From assembly GCA_018296165.2 (NCBI GenBank), contig JACKQL020000003.1, positions 1-64,000 on the forward strand: a DNA stretch of 64,000 bases. The letters run 5' to 3'. Shown here in pieces: positions 21,962 through 33,907 of this stretch. This DNA comes from Termitomyces sp. T153 (lineage: Eukaryota > Basidiomycota > Agaricomycetes > Agaricales > Lyophyllaceae). The notes below the pieces were generated by a model. It did not search any database. It had not been told where the DNA came from and was given only the letters and a program-made list of their open reading frames with translations. The translations under genes were made by a program, and so were the position numbers. The first letter of the stretch is position 1. Every line of letters starts with the position of its first letter.

Positions 21962-24485
21962 GGCCTTGGTAGTAGACTGACAATGGATCTTAGAATCTGC
22001 TCTGAGCAGTTTATAAGATAGGTAGAAAATACCTTGCTGGTTCCAGAATCACTAGCTTTAGTAGACTGACAATGGATCTTAGAATCTGCTCTGAGCAGTT
22101 TATAAGATAAGCAGAAAATACCTTGCTAGTGCCGGAATCAGTGGCCTTGGTAGACTGACAATGGATCTTAGAATCTGCTCTGAGCAGTTTCTAAGATAAG
22201 TGGAAAATACCTTGGAGGATGACTAAAAGAAGGAAAATGTGGAAATCAGCAAACAATCACTTTAAAAAGTAAATGGACAGTACTTGAGATGCCATTGATC
22301 TTATCGCTTATGTAATCAAGAACAGATGATTCCTTTTAAGGATGGTAGTGGTTGAATGTTAAGAAGACAATTGAAACTCAGCTGAAATTTGATCTAGTGA
22401 CTTTAGGGCAGGTCAGTAATTTGATCATGTGATCTTCAATGTGAACCAAAGGAAGCAAACCTTGAGGAATAGCAAAAGAATTAAAATGATTCTATCTTAT
22501 AATTTGACTTGGGCAAATAATAAGACTGAGCTATTAGAACAGATTAGTGATCAGATAATGACTGATGCAAACAATAATAAGAATAAGTTGTAAGATCCAT
22601 AAAATGTGTATTAATTGTTGGTTTTATGAATTTTAAGCAGACAATTACTAGTAGGATTAAGCTTTCACTTTGATAAAAGTGGGACACATTCCAAAATATT
22701 ACTTGTCTGAAGACTGTGAGTTATTGTCAAGTTGCTTAAATGATTCATGCAATGCTTAGTACTGCTCATCCAAATATACAGACAAGTAAGAAGGGACCAA
22801 AAGCAGCTGAGAGCCATAGAATTTTTGAAAGGGGGCCCAATCAGATTTGAACACAGAAATCACTAAGTTTGTAGGAAAGATGTCTATCATGCTGTCTTGA
22901 AAACTAACCATTTGAAATCTGAAGCTTAAAGCTAGAATCTAATTGCTGGGAACTTTGACAATTCTGGATAATTTCATAAGCTCAGCCCCAGCTATGAGCC
23001 AAGTTTCTAGTAATACAGACAATCCACCTTCTAATAGCCTAAAGCAGAGTGGCAAGAGCAGTCCAGGTCAATGTTATCTTAGAAAATGTCTAGGTTAGAT
23101 TCTAAGTCTGGACCAATGCCATCTCAGAAAAGGACCAGATAAGGTCCTAAGCTGTGAGGATCATTGGGATCAACTATCTTGAAAAAGAACCAAGTCAGGT
23201 CCTGAGCTATGAGGATTGCTGGAATTGCTCAGCCAAGATGATCCCTCAAGAGCAGTCCAGACTAATGCTATCTTAGAAAATGATCTGGTCAGATTCTAAG
23301 TCTAGGCCAATACCATCTTGAAAATGACTAGGTAAGATCCGAAGAGTGGGTATCACTGGGATCGCTCAGCCAAGATGATTCCTCAAAAGCAGTCCAGACC
23401 AATGCTATCTTAGAAGATGACCAGGTTAGATTCTAAGACTAGGCTAAAAAAGGACTGGATAAGGTCTCTAAACTAGGGATCGCTGGGATTGCTTAGTCAA
23501 AATGATCCCTGAAGAGCAGTCCAGGCCAATGCTATCTTAGAAAATAACCAGGTCAGATTCTAAGTCAAGGATGGCTGGGATTGCTCAGCAACTCCTGGCA
23601 ATCCCATAGCAATCCCTTAGTGTGAGCCCTCCTGAAGCCCAAAAACGGTAGCAAGAGCAGGCCGAGCCAATTTTATCTTAGAAAATGACTAGGTAAGATC
23701 CTAAGAGTGGGTATCGCTAGGATCGGTCAGCCAAGATGATCCCTCAAAAGCAGTCCCGACCAATGCTATCTTAGAAAATGACCAGATTAGATTCTAAGAC
23801 TAGGCTAAAAAAGGACTGGATAACGTCCCTAAACTGGGTATCGCTGGGATCGCTCAGTCAAAATGATCCCTCGAAAGCAGTCCAGACCAATGCTATCTTA
23901 GAAAATGACTAGATTAGATTCTAAGACTAGGCTAAAAAAGGACTGGATAAGGTCTCTAAACTAGGGATCGCTGGGATTGCTCAGTCAAAATGATCCCTCA
24001 AAAGCAGTCCAGACCAATGCTATCTTAGGAAATGACCAGGTCAGATTCTAAGTCAAGGATGGCTGGAATCGCTCAGCGACTCCTGGTGTTCCCACAGCAA
24101 TCCCTTCCTAGAGCCCAAAAAGGGTGGCAAAGGCAGTCCAAGCCAATTTTATCTTAGAAAATGACCAGGTAAGATCCTAAGAGTGGGTATCGCTGGGATC
24201 GCTCAGCCAAGATGATCCCTCCAAAGCAGTCCCGACCAATGCTATCTTAGAAAATGACCAGGTCAGATTCTAAGTCAAGGATGGCTGGGATCACTCAGCA
24301 ACTCCTGGCGATCCCACAGCGATCCCTCAAAGTGAGCCCTCCTGGAGCCCAAAAACGGTGGCAAGACCAGTCCAAGCCAATTTTATCTTAGAAAATGACC
24401 AGATGAGATCCTAAGAGTGGGTATTGCTGGGATCGCGGGAAGGATCGCTACCACGGTGGGTATTCCGGCGATGTATATAACTAGT
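21962..24485. repeat. 2524-bp tandem unit, copy 2, with orphan P2 5' end
   Basis: Nearly identical to the unit before it; differences are scattered single bases plus a changed monomer near 24220-24300. The copied P2 start codon is at 22295. Both units end in ATGTATATAACTAGT (24471-24485 here). After that point the sequence becomes unrelated to the next unit start, which marks the right edge of the array. Eleven hairpins are present. Confidence 0.88.
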
Positions 24486-25474
24486 GAGGTAGGATAATGT
24501 CATGTGACTTTCTTCATTATTGTGAGCTCTTTATAAGGTCTTTATCTAACTGAAATACTGTCACACTTAAGCAATTCAACCACTTGATCATCAACAGCAC
24601 TGGGATATTAATAAAGGTGTATGAAAATAGAGTACTAATTCATTGTGTCCTGTTCAAACAGCATCAAGTCACATGACTTACTTCATTGTTGTGAGCTCTT
24701 CGGTGGATGTCTAGTCACCCAAAATACTCTTACACAAAATAAATCTAACCACTTTCTGAGCCAGAACAATGGTATTTTGTAAAAAACATATAAAAATGGG
24801 GTCTTTAGTGATTATGTGGTAGTGAGGCAGGGTGAGGTCACATGACCTATTTCATTCTTGTGAGTTCTTGGATATATATCTAGGAACCTTAAATACTGTT
24901 ACACTTAAGTAATTCAACCACTTTCTGACCCATAGCACTGGGTTCAAATCCTGGAAGTTTTAGCATTAAAACTTCGGACTCGTATACTAGTAATTCAACC
25001 ACTTTCTGACCCATAGCACTGGGTCCAAATCCTGGAAGTTTTAGCATTAAAACTTCGGACTCGTATACTAGTAAGATAGGTTGTTGATCATGAGATGATT
25101 CGTTCAGAGGCAATTAAGCTGAGAGAATGTTCTTGACACATACACAGAAGTATTTCTCCCCTGGGGCGCTGTCACGTGGAGGGTCAGAGGAAATCACGAC
25201 CGGTCCCTCTTTCATGCACCACGACTGCATGTATATTTTTCTGGCTGCTGCTATGAAATTTATTTGTGCAATCCTATGGATATTGATTGTTCATATGCGT
25301 ATCATGGATCGATGACTTGCTCATTAGGTTCAGCCTGCGTACTTTGCTCCATTTTGAGAAGCCATCTCTGTGATCGATAACAGGCCTGTCCATCTGATCA
25401 AACAACGTTATTCTTCGCACCTTGTGCGCTTCGGCCATCATCACTACGACGGGTCTCCCAATCGCCTCTTGTAC
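24486..25474. repeat. Three diverged about 169-bp repeats, an 81-bp duplication, then unique spacer
   Basis: The motif TCACATGAC..TTCATT.TTGTGAG recurs near 24500, 24669 and 24838, each followed by TACTGT/TACTCTTACAC and AATTCAACCACTT, so three diverged repeats are present. Positions 24908-24988 are duplicated at 24989-25069. The stretch from 25070 to 25474 looks unique and holds no convincing gene before the oxygenase start at 25475. Confidence 0.6.
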
Positions 25475-27006
25475 ATGTACTACAGTCGACCTCGCAGCCG
25501 TGCGGCCTCTCGTGCCCCTTCACCAATTCCTTCGATGTTTTCAAAGTCACCCTCAAGTCCTGCATTTGAGATCGAGCGGGTTCCACAGTCGTCAGCTCGG
25601 CGCTCCATGGCATATGTTGTACCAGGTTACGAAAACAGTCAGGAATTCCGCGACTACGTACTGCAGCTCCTTGAGGCCACCAATGCCCCGTTCACTGTCT
25701 CTGGGCGTGTGAAATTAGAGTCTGCACAGTTAATGCTCTTTTTCCGCACCAAGGTTGGTATCACCAGCAATGACACGACAATCCACCCCGCTCATGCTTG
25801 GGTTTATAGAATGGAATCACACATTCGCTTGACTTTCCTGTCGATGTCGATTATAGCTTACCTCCTCCTCTCGAAGTTCTTATCGCAACTTCCAGACCAC
25901 ATCACACTTCCGATTTTGTCGCTTATCCTAATCGATCATCCCTTATCTATCCCTCTGATCTTCCTATCAATTTCTCCCTTGACTTGGCCAACCATCCTAT
26001 ACTCGACGCCGTGCGCAACACACTCTTCCCCAATCTACCTGATGGCAACTATCTGTCCACGGTCAGGGACAAGTTGGAGATAGTGAATGCCGGCAGTCGC
26101 CTCAACCTTCAACCACATTCACTGAGGCAGGATGGTCGCACCGCTACTATCATTGTTACACTTCCTTCGCGATTCGAAGGCGGAGCCCTCATTGTTCACA
26201 ATCCTCAAGGACTGCAGGAGACATACCTCGGAAGAAGTGGAAGAATAGACGAGATTGAATGGACTGCTTTCCTCCCAGACTGCGGATATGAAGTGGATAC
26301 AGTCCAGAGAGGTTGCCGTATCTCGATCTCCTACGGGGTGTTTGTCCGGAGTTTTGGACCAAGTGCATCAGAGCCTCTGATCCGCCCCAGTGACGAGTAC
26401 CTTGATCGCTTAGGCTCTATTCTAAACCTTTCTCGGGGGCGTAGAATCGCCTTCCATCTCGAGTTCGACTATTCCATCAATCCTGCCGAGTCGCTCGCGG
26501 AGTCTGTGGTTCCTCTCGTAAGTCATCTGCTATTCTTTGATAATCTTCATCCCCACGACTGACATTGCTTCCCCTTCTGTCAGCTCAGAGGAGGCGACTC
26601 CCTTCTATACCATGCTATCAAGCTCTATAAACTATCCCCTGAACTCCACTGGACAGCAGGAGGATACCTCTGGCCAATCGATCGATCGGTGGACTTTGTC
26701 AGTCAGGACATTGTAGAGGGTCATCCTCTGTGGGGTTACGTCCTTCCTGGAAGGGTGTCAGATATCCCACCCCTGCGCGGTCCCTTCAACACCTCTCATC
26801 TTGCTGATCCTGCCACACAGGCAGAACATTTACGCACGAGGGTAGAAGATAACGGTGCTATTCCGCTTACGGAGGCCAAGATCACCGTACTCACAGGTTG
26901 GGACGCTTCGACAGCAGTTGCGGGTAAAGAACGTGTTTACTTGGTGTCAAACGGAGAGCTCGGAAAGCTAGTTGTGAATATTTTATTAGTCGTCTTTGTT
27001 CCATGA
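25475..27006 (+). CDS. 2OG-Fe(II) oxygenase-like protein (469 aa)
   Basis: Three exons, 25475-25753, 25810-26517 and 26584-27006, give 1410 nt in frame. I chose the first ATG (MYYSRPRSR) ahead of conserved sequence; the frame is open upstream without another ATG. The middle of the protein has the fungal prolyl-4-hydroxylase-like pattern: HSLRQDGRTATIIVTLPSRF, then EGGALIVHN, then EWTAFLPDCGYEV followed by GCRISISYG. In active members a His-x-Asp and a distal His (DCxHEV) bind iron. Here they read HSL and DCGYEV, so ligands may be missing. The last residues (GKLVVNILLVV) may be read-through of an unrecognised final intron. The substrate is unknown. Confidence 0.65.
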
Positions 27007-28202
27007 TGCTGTGTACTTTACCCTCCAGCAACAGCGACAAGCACGGATGATTATCCACTGTGTGAAAATGAGCTTGTGAGCCTAGTCAACTGAATATGGA
27101 GAGAAATACTCAGAGCCACCATCGCACACAAATGACTGGCCCCTGTGATGCACGCGGCGAAAACTCAGAAAAACAGACAGGCTGTGGGATCAGCTTCGTT
27201 TGTTGGTATGTTCCAAGTCTGTGTTCTCGCAACGTACATCGTTGGTTCCAAGTTTTTTGTGTTCTCGCGACGCACAGTCACAATAGCATGGAAGTTGGTG
27301 GAACACAATCTCTTCGCGCTAGATATATCGCGACGGACAGGGTACAAATGTCAATGGTGAGCTCATGACTATCGACATCCTTGCTTGCGCCACCAAAAGA
27401 TCGAAAATTCACTCCAGAATAGCCACTATGACAGAAGCCTCGTGGGCTCTTCCAGAAAAGATATCGAAGGTTAATTAGATGGTCTAGAAATATGGAGGCG
27501 TTAGCATCACTGGCCATGCGAAGCAAGGGTTATAACAAGCAACCAGGACTTTGACGAAGCCGTCGAGGCACTGATTAAAAAATGGTTTTTTTGTACTTAT
27601 TGATGATATCGCAGTCATACAGATGAAACTTCCAAATCAAAAATACTATACCAAGTTACCAACCATAACAAAGCACAGATTGTTGCTGCGGGTCAATGTT
27701 CAAATCCAGCCCAAACAGGAACGCCTACCGTCTCGGAGCATATGCCACCTTAGCATTAGTAGATGTTTCGACACGCATGAAATTCCAAAAAGCAGTATTT
27801 GTAAAAGATCTTTGAAACATCTCGACTCATCCACGAAATGAGCGCTTGGCATCAATTTGGAATCGGATCGCGTGTTCCGTCAGTTGCAAGCACGTAATTT
27901 TTCACCCTCAAAGTTCTAACAAACTTGTCAGGCATCGATACCGCGGTCAACGCATTTGTACCAAGGATTCACGCATAGACTGTGCAGTTTAAATTCTATC
28001 TGTCTACGCTATCCTGATTCTGAAGCTAAATGCAAGTCCACGTGGAGCTCGGTTACCCACGAACTCAGATAACTTCTTCAGCTCCATCTTAACGTCCTCA
28101 TGACCCAAATACCCAAATACACTCCCGAAGTTATTGAGAGCATATCATATATAACCAGACTATGCAACTGAATTCGAACACTTTACTTGACGCAAGAATA
28201 TC
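27007..28202. other. Intergenic, no gene seen
   Basis: About 1.2 kb between the oxygenase and the sugar transporter. Open frames are short, overlapping and without recognisable motifs. No repeat or RNA gene was seen. Confidence 0.5.
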
Positions 28203-30336
28203 ATGTCCACCGTCGAAGGGAAGCCCCGAAGCTCGCTTGAGGAGGATACGGATGACCTGAGGGATCTTTCACGCGACATCGACACAGGAGAGATTAGTGA
28301 ATTGGCTGTGGTAGCAGAAGGAGAGGAAAGGACGACGTGGTTCGTTTGGATGCTCGTCTTGTGCTCGACGATTTCTGGGCTGTTGTTCGGTGCGTCATAT
28401 CTTTGAGCATTCGGTACTACTGACCATCCGATAATCAGGTTATGATACTGGCGTGATTTCCGGTGCACTTGTTACCATTGGTTCAGATCTCGGACCTGCC
28501 CAATTGTCGAACGGACAGAAGGTTTGTGTCTTGGCATAGAGGAAGCTTCGGTATTGATTATATTCAAACTAAGGAACTGATAACTTCGTCGACTACTCTC
28601 GGAGCTCTCCTCGGAGGTCTAGTAGCTGGCATTATGTCGGATTGGACTGGTCGTCGACTAGTCTTAGGAATCGCTGATGTAATATTCATTGGAGGTGCCG
28701 TCGGCCAAGCTGTTTGTCACACCGTCTGGAGCATGGTACGTCTCTCTTCGTCTTGCATATTCTTCCATTAACTATAAGGACCAGTAGATTGGCGCTCGCT
28801 TTCTTATAGGTATTGGCGTGGGTCTCGCCGCTTGTATTGCCCCTCTCTATATTCAAGAGTTGTCGCCCACTCGCCTTCGTGGTAGGATGGTAGTACTAAA
28901 GTGAGTCCCTCCATACGGCATAACAACAGAACATTCAACACCTGACATAGCAGCTCAGTGTCGTTATGATAACTCTTGGTCAGGTCATTGCATATGGGAT
29001 TGGGGCTGGCTTCGAGAACGCGACTGGCGGTTGGAGATGGATGGTGGGTCTCGGTGCTGTCCCTGCAGGTATTCAATGTCTGCTGTTGTACTTTCTCCCA
29101 GAGAGTCGTAGGTGTTATACTCAATTCAACCTTGTGATATCATGCCAAATTCACGTTGTCTTCAGCGCGTATTCTTATTCGTAGAGGTGACATGGTTTCG
29201 GCGCGCACCGTAATGTCGAGAATTTATGCATTGGCGCAGCCGGAAGAGGTCGAACTAAAGGTGTGCTTTGCCTCTATATGTTGTTTGTGATCCATCTCAT
29301 ACAAGTATCTCAGGTCAAAGTGCTCCATGCAGCAGTTCAGAAAAGCATCGAGATCACCAATACCACGACTTTCGTCCAACGATTTAAGTCCATGCTTTTT
29401 GACCACATCAATCGACGAGCGCTTAGTAAGTTTCCTTGGATTTTCTGCCCTTGATGTATCAACTTGATCGGCCTGTAGTTGTTGCTTGCGGCATGCAGGC
29501 TTTCCAGCAGCTCTGTGGATTTAACACACTAATGTATTACTCCGCAACGCTTTTCAAGGAGATTGGCTTTGACCAGCCCACTGCCGTCGGCCTCATCATA
29601 TCCGGAACCAACTTCGTCTTCACCCTTGTTGCCTTGAAATGGATCGACCGAATTGGGAGGCGAAAGATAATGGTTTGGAGTGCGCCTGGTATGATCTTTG
29701 GACTGACGCTTGCGAGCATTTCCTTCCGCTGTGAGTTCGAATTGAAAGTATTGTCTGATAATGGAAATGATTTGTATGTAGACCTTACAAGGAAGACGGG
29801 TGGTAATCTCATTGACGGAACTCAGTACTCAACTGCCTGGTCCGCTATCGTTTTGGTTTCTATGATCGTCTTCGTTGCATCCTATGCCACTGGACTTGGG
29901 AATGTCCCATGGCAGCAAGGGGAACTCTTTGGTCTTGAAGGTTCGTTGAATTTGCTTCTACCTAGTCGAAGTCTGACAAAGAGGAAACACAGTACGCGGA
30001 ATTGGTACCTCCCTCTCGACCGCTACAAATTGGGCTGGCAACCTCCTCATTGGTTCTACCTACCTTTCTCTCATGGCGAAGATCACTCCCGCTGGCGCAT
30101 TGGGGTTCTACGCAGGCCTCTGTCTGCTCGGATGGATATTTGTGCTCGCTTGTTTCCCGGAGACGGCAGGGCTTAGCCTGGAAGAAGTCAGGATGGTGTT
30201 TAGGAATGGATTTGGGATCCGTGAAAGCAAGAGGCTGGTGAAGGTAAAGAAGGAGATGAAAGAGAGGGAGAAGGCAAAAGAGCGGAATGATCAAGATCGA
30301 GGAGACCCGGGTACGACGCTGAAGAGAGGTGTCTAA
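28203..30336 (+). CDS. MFS sugar transporter, myo-inositol (ITR) type
   Basis: A proton-coupled sugar/polyol transporter of the major facilitator superfamily, expected in the plasma membrane. It starts at ATG 28203 with an acidic cytoplasmic N-terminus. About ten exons are joined by short introns, for example 28390-28438 and 28736-28787. Family motifs in order: [19 protein letters not shown] in helix 1, DWTGRR between helices 2 and 3, [30 protein letters not shown] in helix 7, [22 protein letters not shown] and [10 protein letters not shown] after helix 12. The [12 protein letters not shown] and FGLEVRGIGTS-type segments are closest to myo-inositol transporters. The tail is Lys/Glu-rich. No damage was seen, provided the exon at 28957 starts after CTCAG. 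The stop is at 30334-30336, 266 bp from the convergent methyltransferase gene. Confidence 0.88.
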
Positions 30337-30602
30337 TATTAGAGAAATCTAACTAAAAGGATGTACCTGGCCGACTCTCCTGGAAGCAGGACATGATCAT
30401 GTCAATCATGAGTTAAATATGATACATATTCTTAACGGAAATACAATACTTCCATCCCGACATCAACGCATGTGCATGTGTCCTTGGCGATGCATGTAAG
30501 TACTAAAAGGAATGAAGAAAAGGATATCGCCGGCGATGCCATATGATGTAAAAAAACTTTCATTCGAAGGCCAACTACATACACAATGTAATTTTCGCAA
30601 AT

Positions 30603-32575
30603 CTAAATTTTGGTCGCAGTCCAAAACGCAGCGTGATAAATATAACCTAACATGCCTTCTGAGTTGCTCGTGTAGGTTGTATCGATCGTCCTCTCATTCT
30701 ACAGCGGATTGGTCACATTTAATTTCAAATCGTGAAGTGTACAAGGAACGCAAACATACAGATATTTCAAAGCCAATACTTCTTGCTAGAGCTTTCACTT
30801 CTTCGAGATCGAGTTCGACCGATGTATCGTTTGTATTGTTGTTCTCCCAATGCCACAACAACGGACCTGAAATCCAGCGCCGATATCACCATGAGCATTT
30901 GAATAGTAAGAATGCGACTCACCAAGGTTGACCCACACACCGCCAGGAGCGAGAATGCGGTGAATGACGCGCAGATAGTTGACTATATTCTTGGCCTTGA
31001 GATCACGATTTGGTTGAGTATCATATTTTCCAAGATAAAAAACGCGCATTGAGATACTGACAGTATCGATGAAGAAGCATGTTAGGATCGCATTCCACTC
31101 CCCGGCCTGTGGTTCATTTGGGTCTGTATCAACACCGTAGATCTCCTCAAAATCTCCTGTGAAAGACGAGTTCAAGAGAAGTGGGACCGAGATGAATGTA
31201 ATCAAAGAATGGTCAGCGACAGATGAAAGGAAGTCCAGTAGATGGACATACCGGCAACAAGAGAGAAGTCAGATCCCGGTGGTAAATTGCTGGGAAGAAC
31301 ATCGGGGATTGAGATGGGCTGGAGCATGGCCTGTTGCGAGGAAACATTGGAGAAGCTGTGGACATATGGGTACAACGTGTACTTGTTGATCGAGTCGGTG
31401 CTGCCCGGTTCAAGAAAATAAATACGAGAAAATGGTAAGTTGCGCGTTCTTGCTCAGCGCGAACCCTGAAGACGGGCGGGCAGTGGAATGAAGACACGTA
31501 CCGATTTAGTATGAGGAATGATGAGAGCAGCATGTAGTGCGAAAACTCATTTCCCTGGCATGCAAAACCTTGTTGGGTTCACCATTAGACATAGTCTTTG
31601 CTCGTGATATCGACGGAGAAACCTACCCATACTCGCAACATCATACGCCAAGCGGCCTAGCCCTGATCCAGGTACTAGAACCCGCAAGCTACCTCTGTCG
31701 ATCGCATCGTCAGTAAAATGACTAAGAAACATGATTTTCCGTACAAACGAACCTTTGTTCAAGTGGGACGTCTGAAAAATGTTTGACCAAGGCATCTTTC
31801 ATAGGCTGATAGCAGGCCTCGCGTTCTTCCCGGCCCTGTTTTAGGCTTAGTTAAGCCGCTAGGGTGGATGTTAACGTAGAAGTAGCACACTTGTTCGCTC
31901 CAGTCTCGTACAAACTGCTTAAGCGTGCTTCTGAGTTTATCCATGTCGAAATCAGTGGGTCTATATTTTTGGTGTCTGTCATGCGAATGCCCGTGTTCAT
32001 GAGGGGAATGGCTGTGAGAATGAGAGTGGGAGTGGGAATGGGTGAGTGAATGTGAAGTCCCTGCATGTGTTGCTACTTTACCCTTGAGACGGAGAAACAG
32101 TTCCGACATAGAGACCGAGTCTTACCTGGTTCGCATCCTGCTTCTCCTTCATTTGCACCCTTCACACCCTCGTCTGTTCCTTCCGCGTCAGCATCCACCT
32201 CATGGCCAAATATCTCAGGATTGGCCACTATTAGGGCAAGAAATTCTGCATTTGCTCGAATCGCGTCGTCCACTTGGTCAAGTTTTTTCTTGTACCCAAT
32301 TGCTTCCAAGACTTGTTGATCTGCCGAAGGCAGGCAATAAATATCCTTGCGACGTCGATTGTTAGCTGCCAACTGTAATTTATCTCCATTGATTGGGGGG
32401 TTGATAATGGAAGACCATGGGGGCACTGGCGTACCGAATACTGCGCGTAATTGCGGAACGTGGTTATAACGTTTGAGAAGTGGATTTCTTCTAGAGACGA
32501 TTCAATTTTCATAACAGAAAAATAACTTTTCAAAATTATACCTTCCTCCACATCGGAAAGTTGGTTCGACGGCAT
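30603..32575 (-). CDS. Carnosine N-methyltransferase-like protein (N2227 family)
   Basis: An S-adenosylmethionine-dependent methyltransferase of the N2227/UPF0586 family, known to methylate carnosine in animals and yeast. The start is ATG at 32575 (MPSNQLSDVEE). Several short introns separate recognisable blocks: RRKDIYCLPSADQQVLEAIG, a charged region, a His/Ser-rich stretch of HS pairs ending HEHGHSH (near 31990-32045), the cofactor motif VPGSGLGRLAYDVA, GNEFSHYMLL, DFEEIYGVDT, FIDTA...NIVNYL, LAPGGVWVNLG, and a last exon encoding YIYHAAFWTATKI before TAG at 30603-30605. The HS-repeat insertion could bind metal, which is inference. It is divergent from ISY1 with 176 bp between the start codons. 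Confidence 0.85.
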
Positions 32576-32751
32576 CTTGAATGACGATCAGGAGTAGAAA
32601 TGCATATGCAAAGATAATCAGTCGGGGAAAGATCTGATCATTCAATGGTGCAGATTAGATGAGATACTGAATAGATCAAATCGGGAATTGCTTATATTTA
32701 CCAAAAGCTTTGTCGTTCATCTTGTTGACGTATTGAAGTTCGACTTCTATC
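32576..32751. promoter_or_regulatory. Shared divergent promoter region (N2227-type gene and ISY1)
   Basis: The two start codons, 32575 on the minus strand and 32752 on the plus strand, point away from each other across 176 bp, so the promoters must lie here or overlap the 5' ends. No clear TATA box was seen. Confidence 0.6.
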
Positions 32752-33907
32752 ATGGCGAGTACTGATGTTTGTCTATCCAATTTATACCAGCTCAATTCTG
32801 AAAAATACAGGCCCGTAATGAAGAGAAAGCACAGTCTATGCTGTATCGTTTTCGCGAGGCGCAAGCCGCTGAGCTCGGTGTTGGGACACAGGCAGACCGG
32901 CGGCCCAAAATGGCCAGTGCCTGCAAGAGTTTGACGGAGTGTGAGAAGTGGAGAGGTGAAATCTTGCGCGAGATTAGTAGGAAAGTCTCGAAAATCCAAG
33001 ATGGTGTGTGTACTGTTAGTTAGGAAGATACTATAATGACGACGCCTCTCATAGCTGGTTCGTCAGACTATGAAGTTCGAGATCTGAACGACGAGATCAA
33101 CAAGCTTATTCGCGAAAAACGTCACTGGGAGAATCAGATTGTGGCCCTTGGAGGTGCAAATTATCGACGGAACGTGGCAATGTTGGATGACGACGGCAAA
33201 GAAGTTCCTGGGACTAAGGGTTACAAGTTCGTCTACTATGTTCGTCCATCACTATCTAACTACTGAGTAACGCCGAATTAGGTACTTTGGACGGGCAAAA
33301 GATATTCCCGGCGTCCGTGAGCTCTTCCAGAGTCGGATGAAGGAAGAAGAGGAAGAAAATCAGGCACTGGCGTTTTATAAGAAGTTTATGGACCAGGGTC
33401 CGCCCTACTACGGTGACCTTGACGAGAACGATGGAACCCTTTTACGTTATGAGCGTGCAGCTGAAGAAGAGGGTGTGTACGAGGCTCCGACCCATGTCAG
33501 TTTCTTGACCTTTACATTTGTGACCGCAGACTGGAGAGAGGCGTACTCTAATCTCCGAGGAAGCTTGGGTTTCTCTACAGAATGACCCAATACTGAGGAT
33601 GCAGAGACCTTATAATTCAACACCATCATCTCGACTTGACGTACGGGGCTTGTCGACAAAACACAAAACAGCGGATGGTGGGGATGACGTTGATATGGCT
33701 CCGCCGGACGAAGACCCAAAACAACCAAAAAACCCCGAGTCAAATCCTCCGGCAGTCATAGACGCTGCAGCATGATATATTCCTTTCCTTGTCACCGAGA
33801 ACCTACTCTCTCCTAAAATGCCGACACGACAAGAGACGGAAACGGTGTTGCTTGGCTTAAGGAAGAAGGCGCTAATGGAAGAGTATTTTGGCGAAGAGGC
33901 GACTTGA
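32752..33907 (+). CDS. ISY1: Pre-mRNA splicing factor ISY1, 3' end apparently damaged
   Basis: ISY1 is an NTC-associated spliceosome protein. The ATG stands alone as a 3-nt exon followed by a GC-AG intron (32755-32810, donor GCGAGT). The next exons are 32811-33003, 33055-33226, 33282-33472 and 33530 onward. They give ARNEEKAQSMLYRFREAQ, SDYEVRDLNDEINKL, REKRHWENQIVALGGANYRR, YFGRAKDIPGVRELF and DWREAYSNLRGSLG, all typical. The frame then ends at TGA 33583-33585. One frame over (from 33581), coding continues through a proline-rich segment containing DVDMAPPDEDP. It meets TGA at 33773-33775 and resumes with YIPFLVTENLL and RKKALMEEYFGEEAT, the normal ISY1 C-terminus, to 33907. The core is intact; the last third needs a frameshift and a stop bypass, or an unseen splice, or sequence errors. 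Confidence 0.85.

Noticed and set aside
24940..25032. tRNA-derived SINE, from GGGTTCAAATCC resembling a B box
   Set aside because: No A box, no cloverleaf and no second tRNA-like half; the motif is part of an 81-bp duplication.
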